A stretch of 64,000 nt of DNA from Armatimonadetes bacterium UBA1398 (GCA_002305165.1 DBQI01000025.1:88958-152957), one strand, 5' to 3'; numbered from the stretch's first letter, positions 8,663 through 18,403 are shown. A program made the numbers and translations. Notes: a model not told the origin generated them from the sequence alone.

Positions 8663-11140
8663 ATGCAACCGAGCAACCTCTCGTGGACCGTGCTCCTATT
8701 CGGCCTCGTCCTCATCGCGGCGGCCCATGCCGTTGCGCCCTCCGCGAGTGAGTTGGCCCAAGCTCGCCGCTGGGCCGCCCAGAACCTGGGGCGGGTCGGT
8801 CCGCCACCTGCTCCAGCGGCCGTTCCGGCTGAGACGGCGGCGTGTCTCACGGTGAACGCGAACCACGATGATGTGCTGCTCAACGGGCGGCCCGATGGCA
8901 GGCCGCTCCAGATCGGTGCTGACACCTACGAGCATGGGCTGCTCTGCCACGCCCCGAGCGAGCTCGTGGTGCGACTCCCGGGGCCCGGTCGGGCGTTCAC
9001 CGCGATGATCGGCATAGACGCCAACGCGGGCGGGGGCAGCGTGGTCTTCTCCGTAGCGGTGGAAGGGACCGAGGCGTTCGACTCAGGTGTGGTCCGACAT
9101 GGGGACCCCGTGGCGCCGATCTCCCTGGAACTCCACGGCGCTCGGACGCTCACCCTCGCCGCCAGCGACGCAGGAGACGGGATCGCCTGCGACCATGCGG
9201 TTTGGGCAGAAGCGGCCGTCGCGCTCGAGGACGGCACAACGGTCCGTCTGAGTGACCTGCCACTCCGGTACCCCATGCCGCCCGGACGGGTCGGCGAGAC
9301 GCCGCCCTTCGTGTTCACCTACGGCGGTCGACATTCCGACGAACTGCTGCCCGGCTGGGAGTTCACTGAGGCTTCCAAGGCCATCGGCGAGGGCCGAACC
9401 CGCTGGACACGCGCCTACTCGGACCCCGGCACTGGGCTCGAGGTGCGGTGCGTGAGCGTCACCTATGCTGACTTCCCTGTGGTCGAGTGGACGGTCACCC
9501 TGAGGAACGCCGGCACGACGGACACGCCTCTCATCGAGGGCTTGCAGGGGCTCGATTCCCGCTTCGGACCGCGCGTCCAGGATGGATTCGTTCTGCACCA
9601 CAATGTGGGCAGCCCCTGCCAGCCGAACGACTATCAGCCCCTCGAGACGCCGTTGGGACCTGTGGTCCACAAGCGGATCGGCGCCGCCGGCGGGCGGCCG
9701 ACGAACGGCGATCTCTGCTACTTCAACCTCGAATGGCCTGGGGCGGGCGTCATCATCGCTCTCGGCTGGCCAGGACAGTGGGCGGCGCACTTCCTGAGGG
9801 AGGATGGCGCTGGCGTACGGGTGGTGGCGGGGCAGGAGCAGACCCGCTTCGTGCTTCACCCAGGCGAGCAGGTGCGCACGCCGCTCGTCGTGCTCCTCTT
9901 CTGGGAGGGTGGCGACTGGATCCGGGCTCAGAACCTCTGGCGGAGATGGATGATGGCCCACAGCATGCCCGATGTGGGTGGGAAGCCCATCGAGACCCAC
10001 TACGGCGTCTGCTTCTCGAACCTCCAGCCTCTCGCGGACGAGGAACTCCTGGGCTTGGCGACGGTGGCGGAACGCGAGCTGCCCATCGAGTACTACTTCC
10101 TGGACGCGGGATGGTATCCCGATCGAGGGGGTTGGTGGAACACGGGCACGTGGGAGGTCGACCGCGAGCGTTTCCCCAACGGGGTCAGAGAGGTAATGGA
10201 CCGCGCTCATGCCGGTGGCATGAAGACCGTATTGTGGTTCGAGCCGGAGCGGTGTGTGTCCGGAACGTGGCTCACCGAGAACCATCCTGAGTGGGTCCTC
10301 GGCGGAGCGGACGGAGGCCTCCTGAACCTCGGCAATGCCGAGGCGTGGGCCTGGGCGGTGGAGCGGTTCAGCGGACTCATCGAGAGCGAGGGCATCGACG
10401 TCTACCGCCAGGATTACAACATCGACCCGCTCTCCTACTGGCGAGCGAACGACGCCGAGAACCGCCAAGGCATCACCGAGAACCACTACGTGACAGGCTA
10501 TCTGGCCTACTGGGACGAGCTGCGGCGACGGCAACCGGGCATGTACATCGACTCATGCGCGAGCGGCGGCCGACGAAACGACCTCGAGACCCTGCGCCGG
10601 GCGGTCCCGCTGCTCCGCTCGGACTACTTCGTCGATCCGACCACCCAGCAGGCGCAGACGATGGGCATCGCGCTATGGATGCCCTACTTCGGGTCAGGCC
10701 AGGGGCCTGAGGACGAGTACTTCATCCGGAGTGGGTACTTCCCCGCCTCGCGCACGGGCTGGAATCCGAACGACCCGCCGGCGAGCTTCGACGTGCTCCG
10801 TCGGCTCATCGGTGAGTGCGCCGAGGTCCAGCGGTGCATGGATGGCGACTTCTACCCCCTGACGCCGTGGAGCCTGGAGGAGACGGTGTGGGCGGCCTGG
10901 CAGTGGCACCGGTCGGGAACGGAGGAGGGCGCGGTTCAGGCCTTCCGGCGCGCGGAATGCCCCGAGCAGTCCCTCGTGCTGAAGCTCCGGGGCCTCGACC
11001 CGGGACGCGTGTACCTCATTCGGAACGCCGACGGCGGCCCGGACGCGGAGTGTACCGGCCAGGAGCTGATGGAGACGGGCATACGGGTCGTCGCCCCGAG
11101 ACCGCGGCAAGCCGTTGTGCTGATGTACTCGGCCAAGTAG
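8663..11140 (+). CDS. Secreted NPCBM-GH36 alpha-galactosidase
   Basis: Predicted exported retaining alpha-galactosidase of 825 residues. It has a signal peptide (MQPSNLSWTVLLFGLVLIAAAHA), then a short linker. An NPCBM module follows at about residues 60-205 (DTYEHGLLCHAPSELVVRL; ALEDGTTVRLSDLPL). The GH36 N-terminal sandwich and TIM barrel come next, with VYRQDYNIDPLSYW (nucleophile) and CASGGRRNDLE followed by LLRSDYFVD (acid/base), and a C-terminal beta domain. The frame is open further upstream into aqpZ, but the ATG at 8663 is chosen because it gives the signal peptide and follows AGGGGG. It is an intact relative of the broken gene at 5191. Clustering with mannosidase and rhamnosidase-like genes suggests breakdown of plant or algal heteropolysaccharide. 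Confidence 0.9.
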   Translation: MQPSNLSWTVLLFGLVLIAAAHAVAPSASELAQARRWAAQNLGRVGPPPAPAAVPAETAACLTVNANHDDVLLNGRPDGRPLQIGADTYEHGLLCHAPSELVVRLPGPGRAFTAMIGIDANAGGGSVVFSVAVEGTEAFDSGVVRHGDPVAPISLELHGARTLTLAASDAGDGIACDHAVWAEAAVALEDGTTVRLSDLPLRYPMPPGRVGETPPFVFTYGGRHSDELLPGWEFTEASKAIGEGRTRWTRAYSDPGTGLEVRCVSVTYADFPVVEWTVTLRNAGTTDTPLIEGLQGLDSRFGPRVQDGFVLHHNVGSPCQPNDYQPLETPLGPVVHKRIGAAGGRPTNGDLCYFNLEWPGAGVIIALGWPGQWAAHFLREDGAGVRVVAGQEQTRFVLHPGEQVRTPLVVLLFWEGGDWIRAQNLWRRWMMAHSMPDVGGKPIETHYGVCFSNLQPLADEELLGLATVAERELPIEYYFLDAGWYPDRGGWWNTGTWEVDRERFPNGVREVMDRAHAGGMKTVLWFEPERCVSGTWLTENHPEWVLGGADGGLLNLGNAEAWAWAVERFSGLIESEGIDVYRQDYNIDPLSYWRANDAENRQGITENHYVTGYLAYWDELRRRQPGMYIDSCASGGRRNDLETLRRAVPLLRSDYFVDPTTQQAQTMGIALWMPYFGSGQGPEDEYFIRSGYFPASRTGWNPNDPPASFDVLRRLIGECAEVQRCMDGDFYPLTPWSLEETVWAAWQWHRSGTEEGAVQAFRRAECPEQSLVLKLRGLDPGRVYLIRNADGGPDAECTGQELMETGIRVVAPRPRQAVVLMYSAK

Positions 11141-11185
11141 GGAGCTGGACGACTGCGGCCCAGGGGCTCTGGTTGGGCTCCCTAC
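11137..11185. terminator. Inverted repeat across convergent gene ends
   Basis: GTAGGGAGC (11137-11145) pairs with GCTCCCTAC (11177-11185) across a 31-base loop. The arms overlap the stop codons of the alpha-galactosidase and of the opposing glycosidase gene. The long loop and missing T tract make terminator function uncertain. Confidence 0.35.
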
Positions 11186-14100
11186 TCTTCGCCGTAACCT
11201 ATAGCCTCGGGCGCCGGACCTGCCACGGCCCCAGCGCCCGGCGCCACGGCGACGAGCCGCGCCGCCGTGGGGGCGAGAGGCTCCAGCCGCAGGTGGTTCC
11301 TCCCCGCGGTCAGTAGCCGAGTGATGTCGAGCCGGTAGGGCTGACCGATGAACCCGCCCGCGTCGACTCCGTTGACCGTCACCCGAGCCGCTCGCTCGCG
11401 GGGGATCGGGCCCGTGACAAGGAACACGCGCCAGCCAGAGGCAAGGCACCGCGCGGGAACGGAAACCGTACCCTCGTAGGGGTCGGGCCGCTCGATGGGG
11501 CTCAGGGTGAGCCCGCCTCCGCCGGCGCCCCATGGGCCTATGCCGTACGCGCCGATCACCCGAACAGGGGTCCAGGCGCCGTCGCCGTCATCGGCCGGCG
11601 CCTCCGAGGAGACCCAACTGCCGTCGGTGTGAACCTCGATCCCATCGCCCGAGGCGAGCCGCCCAGATAGTCTCGCGATAATGCCCGCGGGGTTGGGGCC
11701 GGTGCCGCCGTTCGTGGCGAGGATCGAGATCTCGTTCTCGCCCGCATGGAGCAGCCGGGCGACGTCGTAGGAGTCCGGCCGCTCCCAGGCCTCGCCCGAG
11801 CCGACGGGTGTGCCGTTGACGGAGACCCGGTACCCATTGTCAGCCGCGATGGTCAGACGGGCCTCTGCGGGAGCCGCAGGCAGGTGGAACCGGCCCAGGA
11901 AGCTTCGGCTACAGGGCAGGACTTCATGAGGATCGGCGGCATGCCAGACCCATGAGGCGTCGTGTAGGGACAGGGCCTCGTGGATGGAGGGCGGGACGAC
12001 GGGCTGGGCCGGCGGCAGGTCGATGCGGCGGATCGGCATCTCGACCAGCGGCGCCCCGCAGTCAGGCTCTATCCGCCGCGGCAAGGCACGCCGCTGGGGA
12101 TTGAAGACGAGCAGGGCGCCCTCCCCGCCGGCGAGGGTCAGCGGCAGCGTCACGGAGTCACCGGCACGACGGAAGGGCACTGACGTGATCTCGCCGCGCA
12201 TCGCGTCCCAGACCTCGGGGTAGCCGGCGGCAGTCGCACGGAGGCTGAAGCGCCGGATCTCCTGATCGTTGTTCATGTTGGTCAGGAAGAAGATGTCGCG
12301 GTCGTCCTTCTGGCGGTGAAGGACGTGGAGCCAGTCGCCCGTGTCGCCCTTCAGGACCTCCAGGGTCGGGCGCACTCCGGCGTCTCCGGCCAGGACCGTC
12401 TGAATGTCAGCTACGGAGGGACGCTCGGGCAGGAAGTACGACCGGCCTCCTGAGGGCAGCTCCCGGCAGGGTCGCAGACTGGGGCCGGAGGGAGAGCCCC
12501 AGATCGCTTCCGCAAGCGCTTGCGCGGCACCGGAACCCGCACCGAAAGTGGCTGAACGCGAGGGGAGCCGACCGTATCCCACCACAATGCCGCCCGCCTG
12601 GAGGTACTTCAGGGCCTTCTCCAAAGTGGCTACCGGGAGAGCCTCGACAGCGGGCACGATCAGCACTCGGTAGCGCTCGTCCCGCAACTCGAGGGTGTTG
12701 CCCTGGATGCGCATGTCGCCCTCGAACACCTCGTAGGGGATCCAGTCGCAGTCGTACAGGGCGTCCTGGAGGGCTGTGGTCATCTCCTCGGGCGGGGTGG
12801 TCGCACCGACGTGGTAGCTGTTCCCGAGGTAGAGCAGGGCGACCGGGCAGACGTGCCGCCCTCCCGTCAGCATCAGGCTGAGGCGAGTGGTGTAGTCGGC
12901 GTAGACTCGGTACAGCGGCCAGCGTGGCTCATAGCCGCCGTTGTAGAAGTAGGGTGGGCAATCGGTATCGTAGGGGCCCCGAGGGTTGAAGGCATGAGGG
13001 ATGTGGAAGTTGATCCCCGAGGCGTGCATGTGGTCGGCCCACCACTTCATCTCGGGGTAGCTGAGGTCCTGGCCGCGGGCTCCGAAGATCTCCACCATGG
13101 CGCGGTCATCAGTCTTACCGTAGGCGTGGCTGACGGAGCTGCCCAGCTTCGGCGTTTGGTACGTGTTGTCGTCCTTTCGGCCGGGGACGAACTGGGTGAA
13201 GACGGCGTCGATGGCCCCCATTTCGGAGTACTTCAGCATCTGGAACACGTTCCCCCCGCAAAGCCGGGGGTGCAGGTACTCTCTCCCGTGCTCCAGCCAG
13301 TGACCGATGGAGCTGACGGATCGCTCGTTGCACCACTCGGTCAGGCCGCCGTACAGCGTTCGACCCCACGCCTCGGCGAAGCCGTCGTGGTAAGCGTAGC
13401 GCGCGGCGATCTGCTCATCCTGGTCCGCGAGTTGGAACTTCCAGGCGACGAGAGCCCGCTTCCAGTCGCCGCTCCGCTCCTCGATGGTGGGGATCACCTC
13501 CGTGCCCCAGTCACCCCATGTCTCGGGCTCGTCGTAGAAGAAGCCTCGGATGAGGTTGCCGAACTCGTGGCCGAAGTGAGTGTAGTGGGGCTGGTACACC
13601 GTCTGAATGTACCAGTCCACGGCATCCTGGCTGGCGCCATCGACCAGTAAGTTGCCGGCCCGGCCCTCACTGAGCCGCCAGGTGAAGACCATCACGCGCC
13701 ACGGGCCATCGGGCGCCTGCCACTCCAGCGTATCCTGCTCGATTCTAGGAGTGAGGTCGATGAGGCTGCTGCCATCGATGGCATCACCCTTCACACGGCC
13801 CGCTAGGATAGCGATGAGGTGGCCCTGATCGATGGGCAGGCGCACGGTGTCGCCGGATGCGACGAGGATCGCCTCTGCCTCCAGCCACTTGCTCCCGTAC
13901 TGAGGGGGCACCCTGCCGGCGACCTCGCCGCTGGGCCACCACCTCTCGTCGAAGATCCACATCCTCAGGCCCAGCCGGCGGGCCTCGGAGAGGCAGACCT
14001 GCAGGTCCCGGTACCATCCGAAGCCGAGCCAGTCGCTGTGTGGCCGGGATTCGGCGGTGAAGCTCCCGTTGCCGCCCTCGGCGACCTTTCGCAGCGTGCC

Positions 14101-14286
14101 GCGGAGGCGATCCGAGCTCTCATCCCCGTGGAGCCAGAAGAGGGGCCCCGTCCACTGTCGGTCCTCCATGGTCGGCCGTAGGAAGCGTTCTTCCAGGTCA
14201 TCCGCGTTCGCCGGAGCGATCAGAACGCCGGCGACAAGACAGAGGAGCGCCCATCCCAGGCGCGCGCAGGTGTCGGAGCGGATCAT
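11182..14286 (-). CDS. Secreted GH106-like glycosidase, putative alpha-L-rhamnosidase
   Basis: Large exported protein (1034 residues) with a signal peptide (CARLGWALLCLVAGVLIAPANA) when started at the ATG at 14286. The N-terminal half resembles the GH106 barrel (PLFWLHGD, SEARRLGLRMWIFDERWWPSGE, RGFFYDEPETWGDWG with candidate acidic residues, HIPHAFNPRGPYDTDCPPYFYNGG). The C-terminal part has two galactose-binding-like beta domains: one at about 780-880 (LTIAADNGYRVSVNGTPVG) and one ending the protein (ARVTVNGVDAGGFIGQPYRLDITRLL), the latter typical of GH2/GH106-type enzymes. The rhamnose symporter gene lies 26 bases upstream in the same direction, which supports rhamnoside hydrolysis. Family placement is by eye, so the exact substrate is inference. 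Confidence 0.7.
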   Translation of the reverse strand: MIRSDTCARLGWALLCLVAGVLIAPANADDLEERFLRPTMEDRQWTGPLFWLHGDESSDRLRGTLRKVAEGGNGSFTAESRPHSDWLGFGWYRDLQVCLSEARRLGLRMWIFDERWWPSGEVAGRVPPQYGSKWLEAEAILVASGDTVRLPIDQGHLIAILAGRVKGDAIDGSSLIDLTPRIEQDTLEWQAPDGPWRVMVFTWRLSEGRAGNLLVDGASQDAVDWYIQTVYQPHYTHFGHEFGNLIRGFFYDEPETWGDWGTEVIPTIEERSGDWKRALVAWKFQLADQDEQIAARYAYHDGFAEAWGRTLYGGLTEWCNERSVSSIGHWLEHGREYLHPRLCGGNVFQMLKYSEMGAIDAVFTQFVPGRKDDNTYQTPKLGSSVSHAYGKTDDRAMVEIFGARGQDLSYPEMKWWADHMHASGINFHIPHAFNPRGPYDTDCPPYFYNGGYEPRWPLYRVYADYTTRLSLMLTGGRHVCPVALLYLGNSYHVGATTPPEEMTTALQDALYDCDWIPYEVFEGDMRIQGNTLELRDERYRVLIVPAVEALPVATLEKALKYLQAGGIVVGYGRLPSRSATFGAGSGAAQALAEAIWGSPSGPSLRPCRELPSGGRSYFLPERPSVADIQTVLAGDAGVRPTLEVLKGDTGDWLHVLHRQKDDRDIFFLTNMNNDQEIRRFSLRATAAGYPEVWDAMRGEITSVPFRRAGDSVTLPLTLAGGEGALLVFNPQRRALPRRIEPDCGAPLVEMPIRRIDLPPAQPVVPPSIHEALSLHDASWVWHAADPHEVLPCSRSFLGRFHLPAAPAEARLTIAADNGYRVSVNGTPVGSGEAWERPDSYDVARLLHAGENEISILATNGGTGPNPAGIIARLSGRLASGDGIEVHTDGSWVSSEAPADDGDGAWTPVRVIGAYGIGPWGAGGGGLTLSPIERPDPYEGTVSVPARCLASGWRVFLVTGPIPRERAARVTVNGVDAGGFIGQPYRLDITRLLTAGRNHLRLEPLAPTAARLVAVAPGAGAVAGPAPEAIGYGEE

Positions 14287-14312
14287 GAGAGGATTCCCTT
14301 CCATCCCGTCGA

Positions 14313-15377
14313 TCAGGCCTTAGCGGCGAGGTAGTTCCCATAGCCGATGACCACGGTGGAGAGGATCAGCACGGCCAGCCCGATGGCGATCCAGGCATGG
14401 GTGCGTCGGCTGGTGCCGCGCCACTCCCGAAGGGCGATGCCCCAGAGGGTGCTGAAAGTGATGATGGCGGCCATGTGGATCGTCCAACTGGAGAAGTCAT
14501 ACCGGCCCATCTGGGTGGTCCCCATGCTGTAGAAGAAGAACTGGAGGTACCAAGTGACCCCCGCCAAGGCGCAGAGGACGTAGTTGGCGAGTAAGGGCAC
14601 CCGCTCGCCATCGACGACGGCGCGGGTGTAGTCGCCCATGGTACCGTTGCGGACCATCAGGATGAGGCACCATACGGCGTTCGTTGTGAGGCCACCGAGG
14701 AAGGCGATGATGAGAACGGGGAGGTTCTGCCAGAGCTCGGGCGCCCCCGCAGCCAGGGCCGCCTCGCTGATGGGCTTCCCCGCCTGGAATGCGTATGCCA
14801 TGCTCGCGCTCATGATGCCCGAGAAGATGGCGACGGTGAGGCCCTTGGCGAAGCTGAACTCACTGATCGCCTCGGTCTTCTGATCCTCGGGAAGCTCGCG
14901 CTCCTTGGAGATACCGGCCACGCCGCTGAAAGCGATGCCCAGGAGGCACAGGCCGACGCCGCCGAGCATGATCTGGCCCGAGGTCTCCCGCGCCGTGCTG
15001 ATGAGCTCGCCGCTCACCAACGGCGGGATGAGGGTCCCGAAGGCGGCGCAGAGGCCGAGGGCGATGGCGTACCCGAGGGCGATCCCGAGATACCGCATGG
15101 AGAGGCCGAAGGTGAGGCCGCCCACGCCCCAGAGCACGCCGAAGAGGAAAGTGAAGCCCAGGGCCCTTGCCGGGGCGGCCATGAGCACCTCCGGCGTGGC
15201 GGGCACGATGAGGAGAGCAAGGGCGATGGGCGCCACCACCCAACTGAAGATGCCGCCCGCGAGCCAGTAGTTCTCCCAGGCCCAGCCCTTCACGCGCTTG
15301 TAGGGGATGTAGAAGCTCGCAGCCGCCAGCCCACCGATGGCATGGAGAAGAACGCCGAGGAACGGGTTCGCCGACAT
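14313..15377 (-). CDS. rhaT: L-rhamnose/proton symporter
   Basis: Inner-membrane importer of L-rhamnose driven by protons. The 354 residues match the RhaT family (E. coli 344): LLHAIGGLAAASFYIPYKRVKGWAWENYWLAG at the N terminus, GVLWGVGGLTFGLSMRYLGIALG, and a C-terminal half with about ten membrane helices in total. The frame is open for 65 more codons, but the ATG at 15377 begins the family's MSANPF-like N terminus and follows GGGAGGG with 8 bases between. It is co-directional with the GH106-like glycosidase downstream (26-base gap), so release and uptake of rhamnose look linked. No rhaA/B/D catabolic genes are in the window. Confidence 0.92.
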   Translation of the reverse strand: MSANPFLGVLLHAIGGLAAASFYIPYKRVKGWAWENYWLAGGIFSWVVAPIALALLIVPATPEVLMAAPARALGFTFLFGVLWGVGGLTFGLSMRYLGIALGYAIALGLCAAFGTLIPPLVSGELISTARETSGQIMLGGVGLCLLGIAFSGVAGISKERELPEDQKTEAISEFSFAKGLTVAIFSGIMSASMAYAFQAGKPISEAALAAGAPELWQNLPVLIIAFLGGLTTNAVWCLILMVRNGTMGDYTRAVVDGERVPLLANYVLCALAGVTWYLQFFFYSMGTTQMGRYDFSSWTIHMAAIITFSTLWGIALREWRGTSRRTHAWIAIGLAVLILSTVVIGYGNYLAAKA

Positions 15378-15485
15378 GGGGAAGCCCTCCCGAGCCGGAA
15401 TGATCTGGCTGGCGCCTACTTTCCGTGCCCATGAAGGGCGCACCTTGTGGAGGGTCTGAACGAGGGTACCGGAGAGTGCGCGTTG

Positions 15486-15692
15486 ATGCCCGGCGAGCCG
15501 AGGAGACAACCCACCGACGCCGAGGTCGTTGGCGACCACATCGCCCGGCTGGCCGAGCTCGCCAGAGCGCATGGGGCGCGGATCATCGTCTGGGGCGACT
15601 ACACACTCTATGTCCGCTGTGACGAAATCCGCTTCTCCGTCGTCGAGCGGCTCGTGGCGACGAACGACCCCGACTGGACGCCATCAGGCTAG
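15486..15692 (+). CDS. Small hypothetical protein
   Basis: I do not recognise this 68-residue protein. The ATG at 15486 follows GGAGAG with a 9-base spacer. The frame uses G/C-ending codons like its neighbours, and the sequence is protein-like, with an amphipathic helix (DHIARLAELARAHGA) and a possible beta strand (RIIVWGDYTLYVRCD). It is divergent from rhaT (109-base spacer), and its stop overlaps the stop of the convergent glycosidase-like gene by 4 bases. No membrane segment or known motif is visible. Confidence 0.5.
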   Translation: MPGEPRRQPTDAEVVGDHIARLAELARAHGARIIVWGDYTLYVRCDEIRFSVVERLVATNDPDWTPSG

Positions 15693-18403
15693 TAGCGAGC
15701 CACCAGTCTGATGGGCTGGCCGTCTACGGGCAGGACGATTCGCTCGCCTTCGAAGCGGCGCCACGGCGATCCGTTGAGGGACACGCCGCGTATCATCCTT
15801 CCCTCGGGATGGCGCAGATGCAGGATCAGTGCCTGGGGCGTCGAGCGGCGCGGCGGGTCGACGGCGACCCGAATCTCATCGGCGGCCACGGAGGACTCCA
15901 GCCGCAGGCTCAGGGGGCCATCGGCCGTAGCCGCCCCCTCGACCTCGATCACCTTGCCCTCCTCGAGCCAGTGGCGGGGCACGCCGCTGAGGAGATGCAC
16001 CTCGCCGTCGTACTCATCCACCAGCATGGCGCGGAGCATCATGAGCTGCTGGGTCCCCGAGTAGAGGTGGGGAAGGGTCATGTAGTTCTCACCCGTCTTG
16101 TGCATCGTCACCTCAACGGATGAGAAGGTCTCACGCGTCATGCCGTAGGCGAGGGCGGTCCAAACCCCGAGGATGTACTCCTCCGGGTAGCCCGCCCGCA
16201 GCCGGCGCAGCATGTACCCGAGTCCGTAGGCGTGGTCGATGCCGCCCATGAACTCGGCCGTCCCAAGTTGGATCCCCCCATGCTCGCGGAGGAAGGTCTC
16301 GTAGGCCTCGGCCTGCGGCGAACCCCGCGGCGGCACGTCGCACTCGAGCATGGTGGAGGCGACCAGACCGTAGTAGTCGGTGCTGCGATGGCCACTATCG
16401 CGCAGGAGACGCTGGGTGTCCGGCTCGAGGGGGATGACGCTGCGCCCGTTGATGTCCAGGGCGGCAGCGTCCATGGAGGCGAGCACATCGCGCCGGTAGC
16501 GCTCCGCCTCGCGGCTGATACGGTCGGCCTCGTTGGGCAGCCCGGCGTCGGCCAGGATCGCACCAACCCGGCCCATCCCGTCGGCGCAGTAGGCGTTGTG
16601 GAGGTAGCCATAGACGGGCGTGGGGTAGTCGCAGTAGGATCGAAACTGGATGAGTCCTCGCACGACTCGGGGCTTGCCTGCGGAGCCCGCCGCCCGCTCC
16701 TCGTCACGCGCCCGGATCAGCCAGTCACAGGCGCGCACAGCGGCAGGGGCGACCTCTTGCCACCAGGTCACATCGTCGGTCATGCGGTAGTGCTCCGCCA
16801 GGGCGATGAGCAGGGCCCCTGTATCGGTCAGCCCGAAGTTCCAGGAGAGCAGCCCGTCCTCGGTCTGGGCGGCCATGAGCGTGCTGAGGTACGCCTCCGC
16901 CTCCTCGTGCCGGCCCCACTGGTCCAGAACCTGGGCATAGCGCGCGGCGCTGTAGCCATATACCTCCTCATAGAAGTGCGAGCCGTCGTGGGGCTCCAGA
17001 TACTCCCCCACCTTGTCCACGTTGATGCCGTTGTACGCCAGCCACGCTCGGTGGGCATCCATCATCCGCGCATCGGGAACTCGAATCTGCATCCCCCGGG
17101 AGAGGTCCTCGCGCCAGAAGTCGCGGACCTCGGCGAGGGCGGCCTCGAACCCAGCGGCATCGATGATCTGTGCTGCTGACGGTTCGGCGAGGGAAACCGT
17201 GAGGTGCGCCGGCTCGCTCCTGGAGACGTGAGCGGTCGCGAGGCGCTGGCCCGAGCCTGCGGGCAGTTCGAAGGCCACCTCAGCGGGCTCGCCCGAGAGC
17301 AGCTTGAGGCGCACGGTGGCTGTGGCCGGGGCGTCAGGGCTCATCCCCTCCGACCACGCGGCCACCGTCTGCTCCCAGCGGCGGCCCTCGTGCTCCCACT
17401 CCGCGATGACGACCGGCAGGTGGCCCTCCAGGAGGCGCTTGGCCGGCCGCGACGGGCCTTCGCCGAAGGGTGCCCGCGCCTCGCCGATGAGCCACCGCCC
17501 GAGGACGCCGGGGAGCTCCAGCGCGCCCCACTCATTGATGCCGACCTCGTCCGGGTGGCCCTTTACTCCGATCGCCTCTCGCACATGCCGCATGGGCGGG
17601 TAGAGGGCGGCCACCTGCTCATAGGTCGGGTCGCCGGGCAGGTCCAGGATGGCGGCGCCGTCCGCGTCGCCCATCGCGCGTGCCTCGCCAGGCTGCAACC
17701 TCAGCAGCGACCGCGGGGTAGGTTCCACCATCACGCCCTCGACGAGCGCCTCTGACATGGGGCCCAGGTCGGCGTAGCTGTTGTCCAGGTCGGGCGCGGG
17801 GTAGTCCTCACCGGGCTCCCGGCCCGGTCCTCCGAAGCCCTTGCCGACGATGAGAAGCCTTGGGGGCCCCGCCATCTCGGCCGGCCGCTCGATGACCCGG
17901 GCCACGGCCCAGCCGCGCTCTCCCGCACGGCGCGTGAAGTACCGGATGCAGTCCTCGCCCAGTTGCACCCGCAGCCACGTGTAGGAGAGGCGGTCGCACG
18001 GCACGAGCGGGGCCTCCAGGGGCAGGCGCTCACCGGTACGCTCAGCCGTGTAGATCATGCCGCCGCCATGGTCCACTACGGCGAGCATCGCCCAGACGTC
18101 CTCGGCCCAGTAGAGAAACACGCCACATGCCCAGCTGACACCTGCCGGATCGCCGGGGCGTACCCGGGCCGAGGCCGTAACGTTGTCGGTACCGAGGGGA
18201 CGCTCAATGTGAGCGTAGGCGTTCAGCGGCGCGGCGATCCGCAGAGCTCCGTCCGCCACCGTGACCGTGGCGCTCGGGGCCGCGTCCACCGTCCAGCCGG
18301 GCTCCAGAGAGCCTCCCTCGAATGTGTCGATGAAGCGCTCGCCCGCGGCGGACGGGGGGACCGCTAAGCCAAGAACCAGAGCGATGAGAGTGGGGATGCG
18401 CAC
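15689..18403 (-). CDS. Secreted six-hairpin glycosidase-like protein with N-terminal sandwich domain
   Basis: Predicted exported 904-residue protein. The GTG at 18403 follows GGAGG at 8 bases and starts a good signal peptide (RIPTLIALVLGLAVPPSAA). Residues about 25-200 look like a LamG/concanavalin-type beta sandwich (DTFEGGSLEPGWTVD; VFLYWAEDVWAMLAV). The region from about 440 to 800 has the helical hairpin pattern of an (alpha/alpha)6 glycosidase: AYNGINVDKVGEYLEPHDGS, LLSWNFGLTDTGALLIALAEHYRMT, HNAYCADGMGRVGAI, STDYYGLVASTMLE, LPHLYSGTQQLMMLRAML. A short C-terminal beta domain ends it (LRHPEGRMIRGVSLNGSPWRR). GH family and substrate cannot be named; the surroundings suggest rhamnose- or galactose-containing glycans. 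Confidence 0.7.
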   Translation of the reverse strand: MRIPTLIALVLGLAVPPSAAGERFIDTFEGGSLEPGWTVDAAPSATVTVADGALRIAAPLNAYAHIERPLGTDNVTASARVRPGDPAGVSWACGVFLYWAEDVWAMLAVVDHGGGMIYTAERTGERLPLEAPLVPCDRLSYTWLRVQLGEDCIRYFTRRAGERGWAVARVIERPAEMAGPPRLLIVGKGFGGPGREPGEDYPAPDLDNSYADLGPMSEALVEGVMVEPTPRSLLRLQPGEARAMGDADGAAILDLPGDPTYEQVAALYPPMRHVREAIGVKGHPDEVGINEWGALELPGVLGRWLIGEARAPFGEGPSRPAKRLLEGHLPVVIAEWEHEGRRWEQTVAAWSEGMSPDAPATATVRLKLLSGEPAEVAFELPAGSGQRLATAHVSRSEPAHLTVSLAEPSAAQIIDAAGFEAALAEVRDFWREDLSRGMQIRVPDARMMDAHRAWLAYNGINVDKVGEYLEPHDGSHFYEEVYGYSAARYAQVLDQWGRHEEAEAYLSTLMAAQTEDGLLSWNFGLTDTGALLIALAEHYRMTDDVTWWQEVAPAAVRACDWLIRARDEERAAGSAGKPRVVRGLIQFRSYCDYPTPVYGYLHNAYCADGMGRVGAILADAGLPNEADRISREAERYRRDVLASMDAAALDINGRSVIPLEPDTQRLLRDSGHRSTDYYGLVASTMLECDVPPRGSPQAEAYETFLREHGGIQLGTAEFMGGIDHAYGLGYMLRRLRAGYPEEYILGVWTALAYGMTRETFSSVEVTMHKTGENYMTLPHLYSGTQQLMMLRAMLVDEYDGEVHLLSGVPRHWLEEGKVIEVEGAATADGPLSLRLESSVAADEIRVAVDPPRRSTPQALILHLRHPEGRMIRGVSLNGSPWRRFEGERIVLPVDGQPIRLVARY

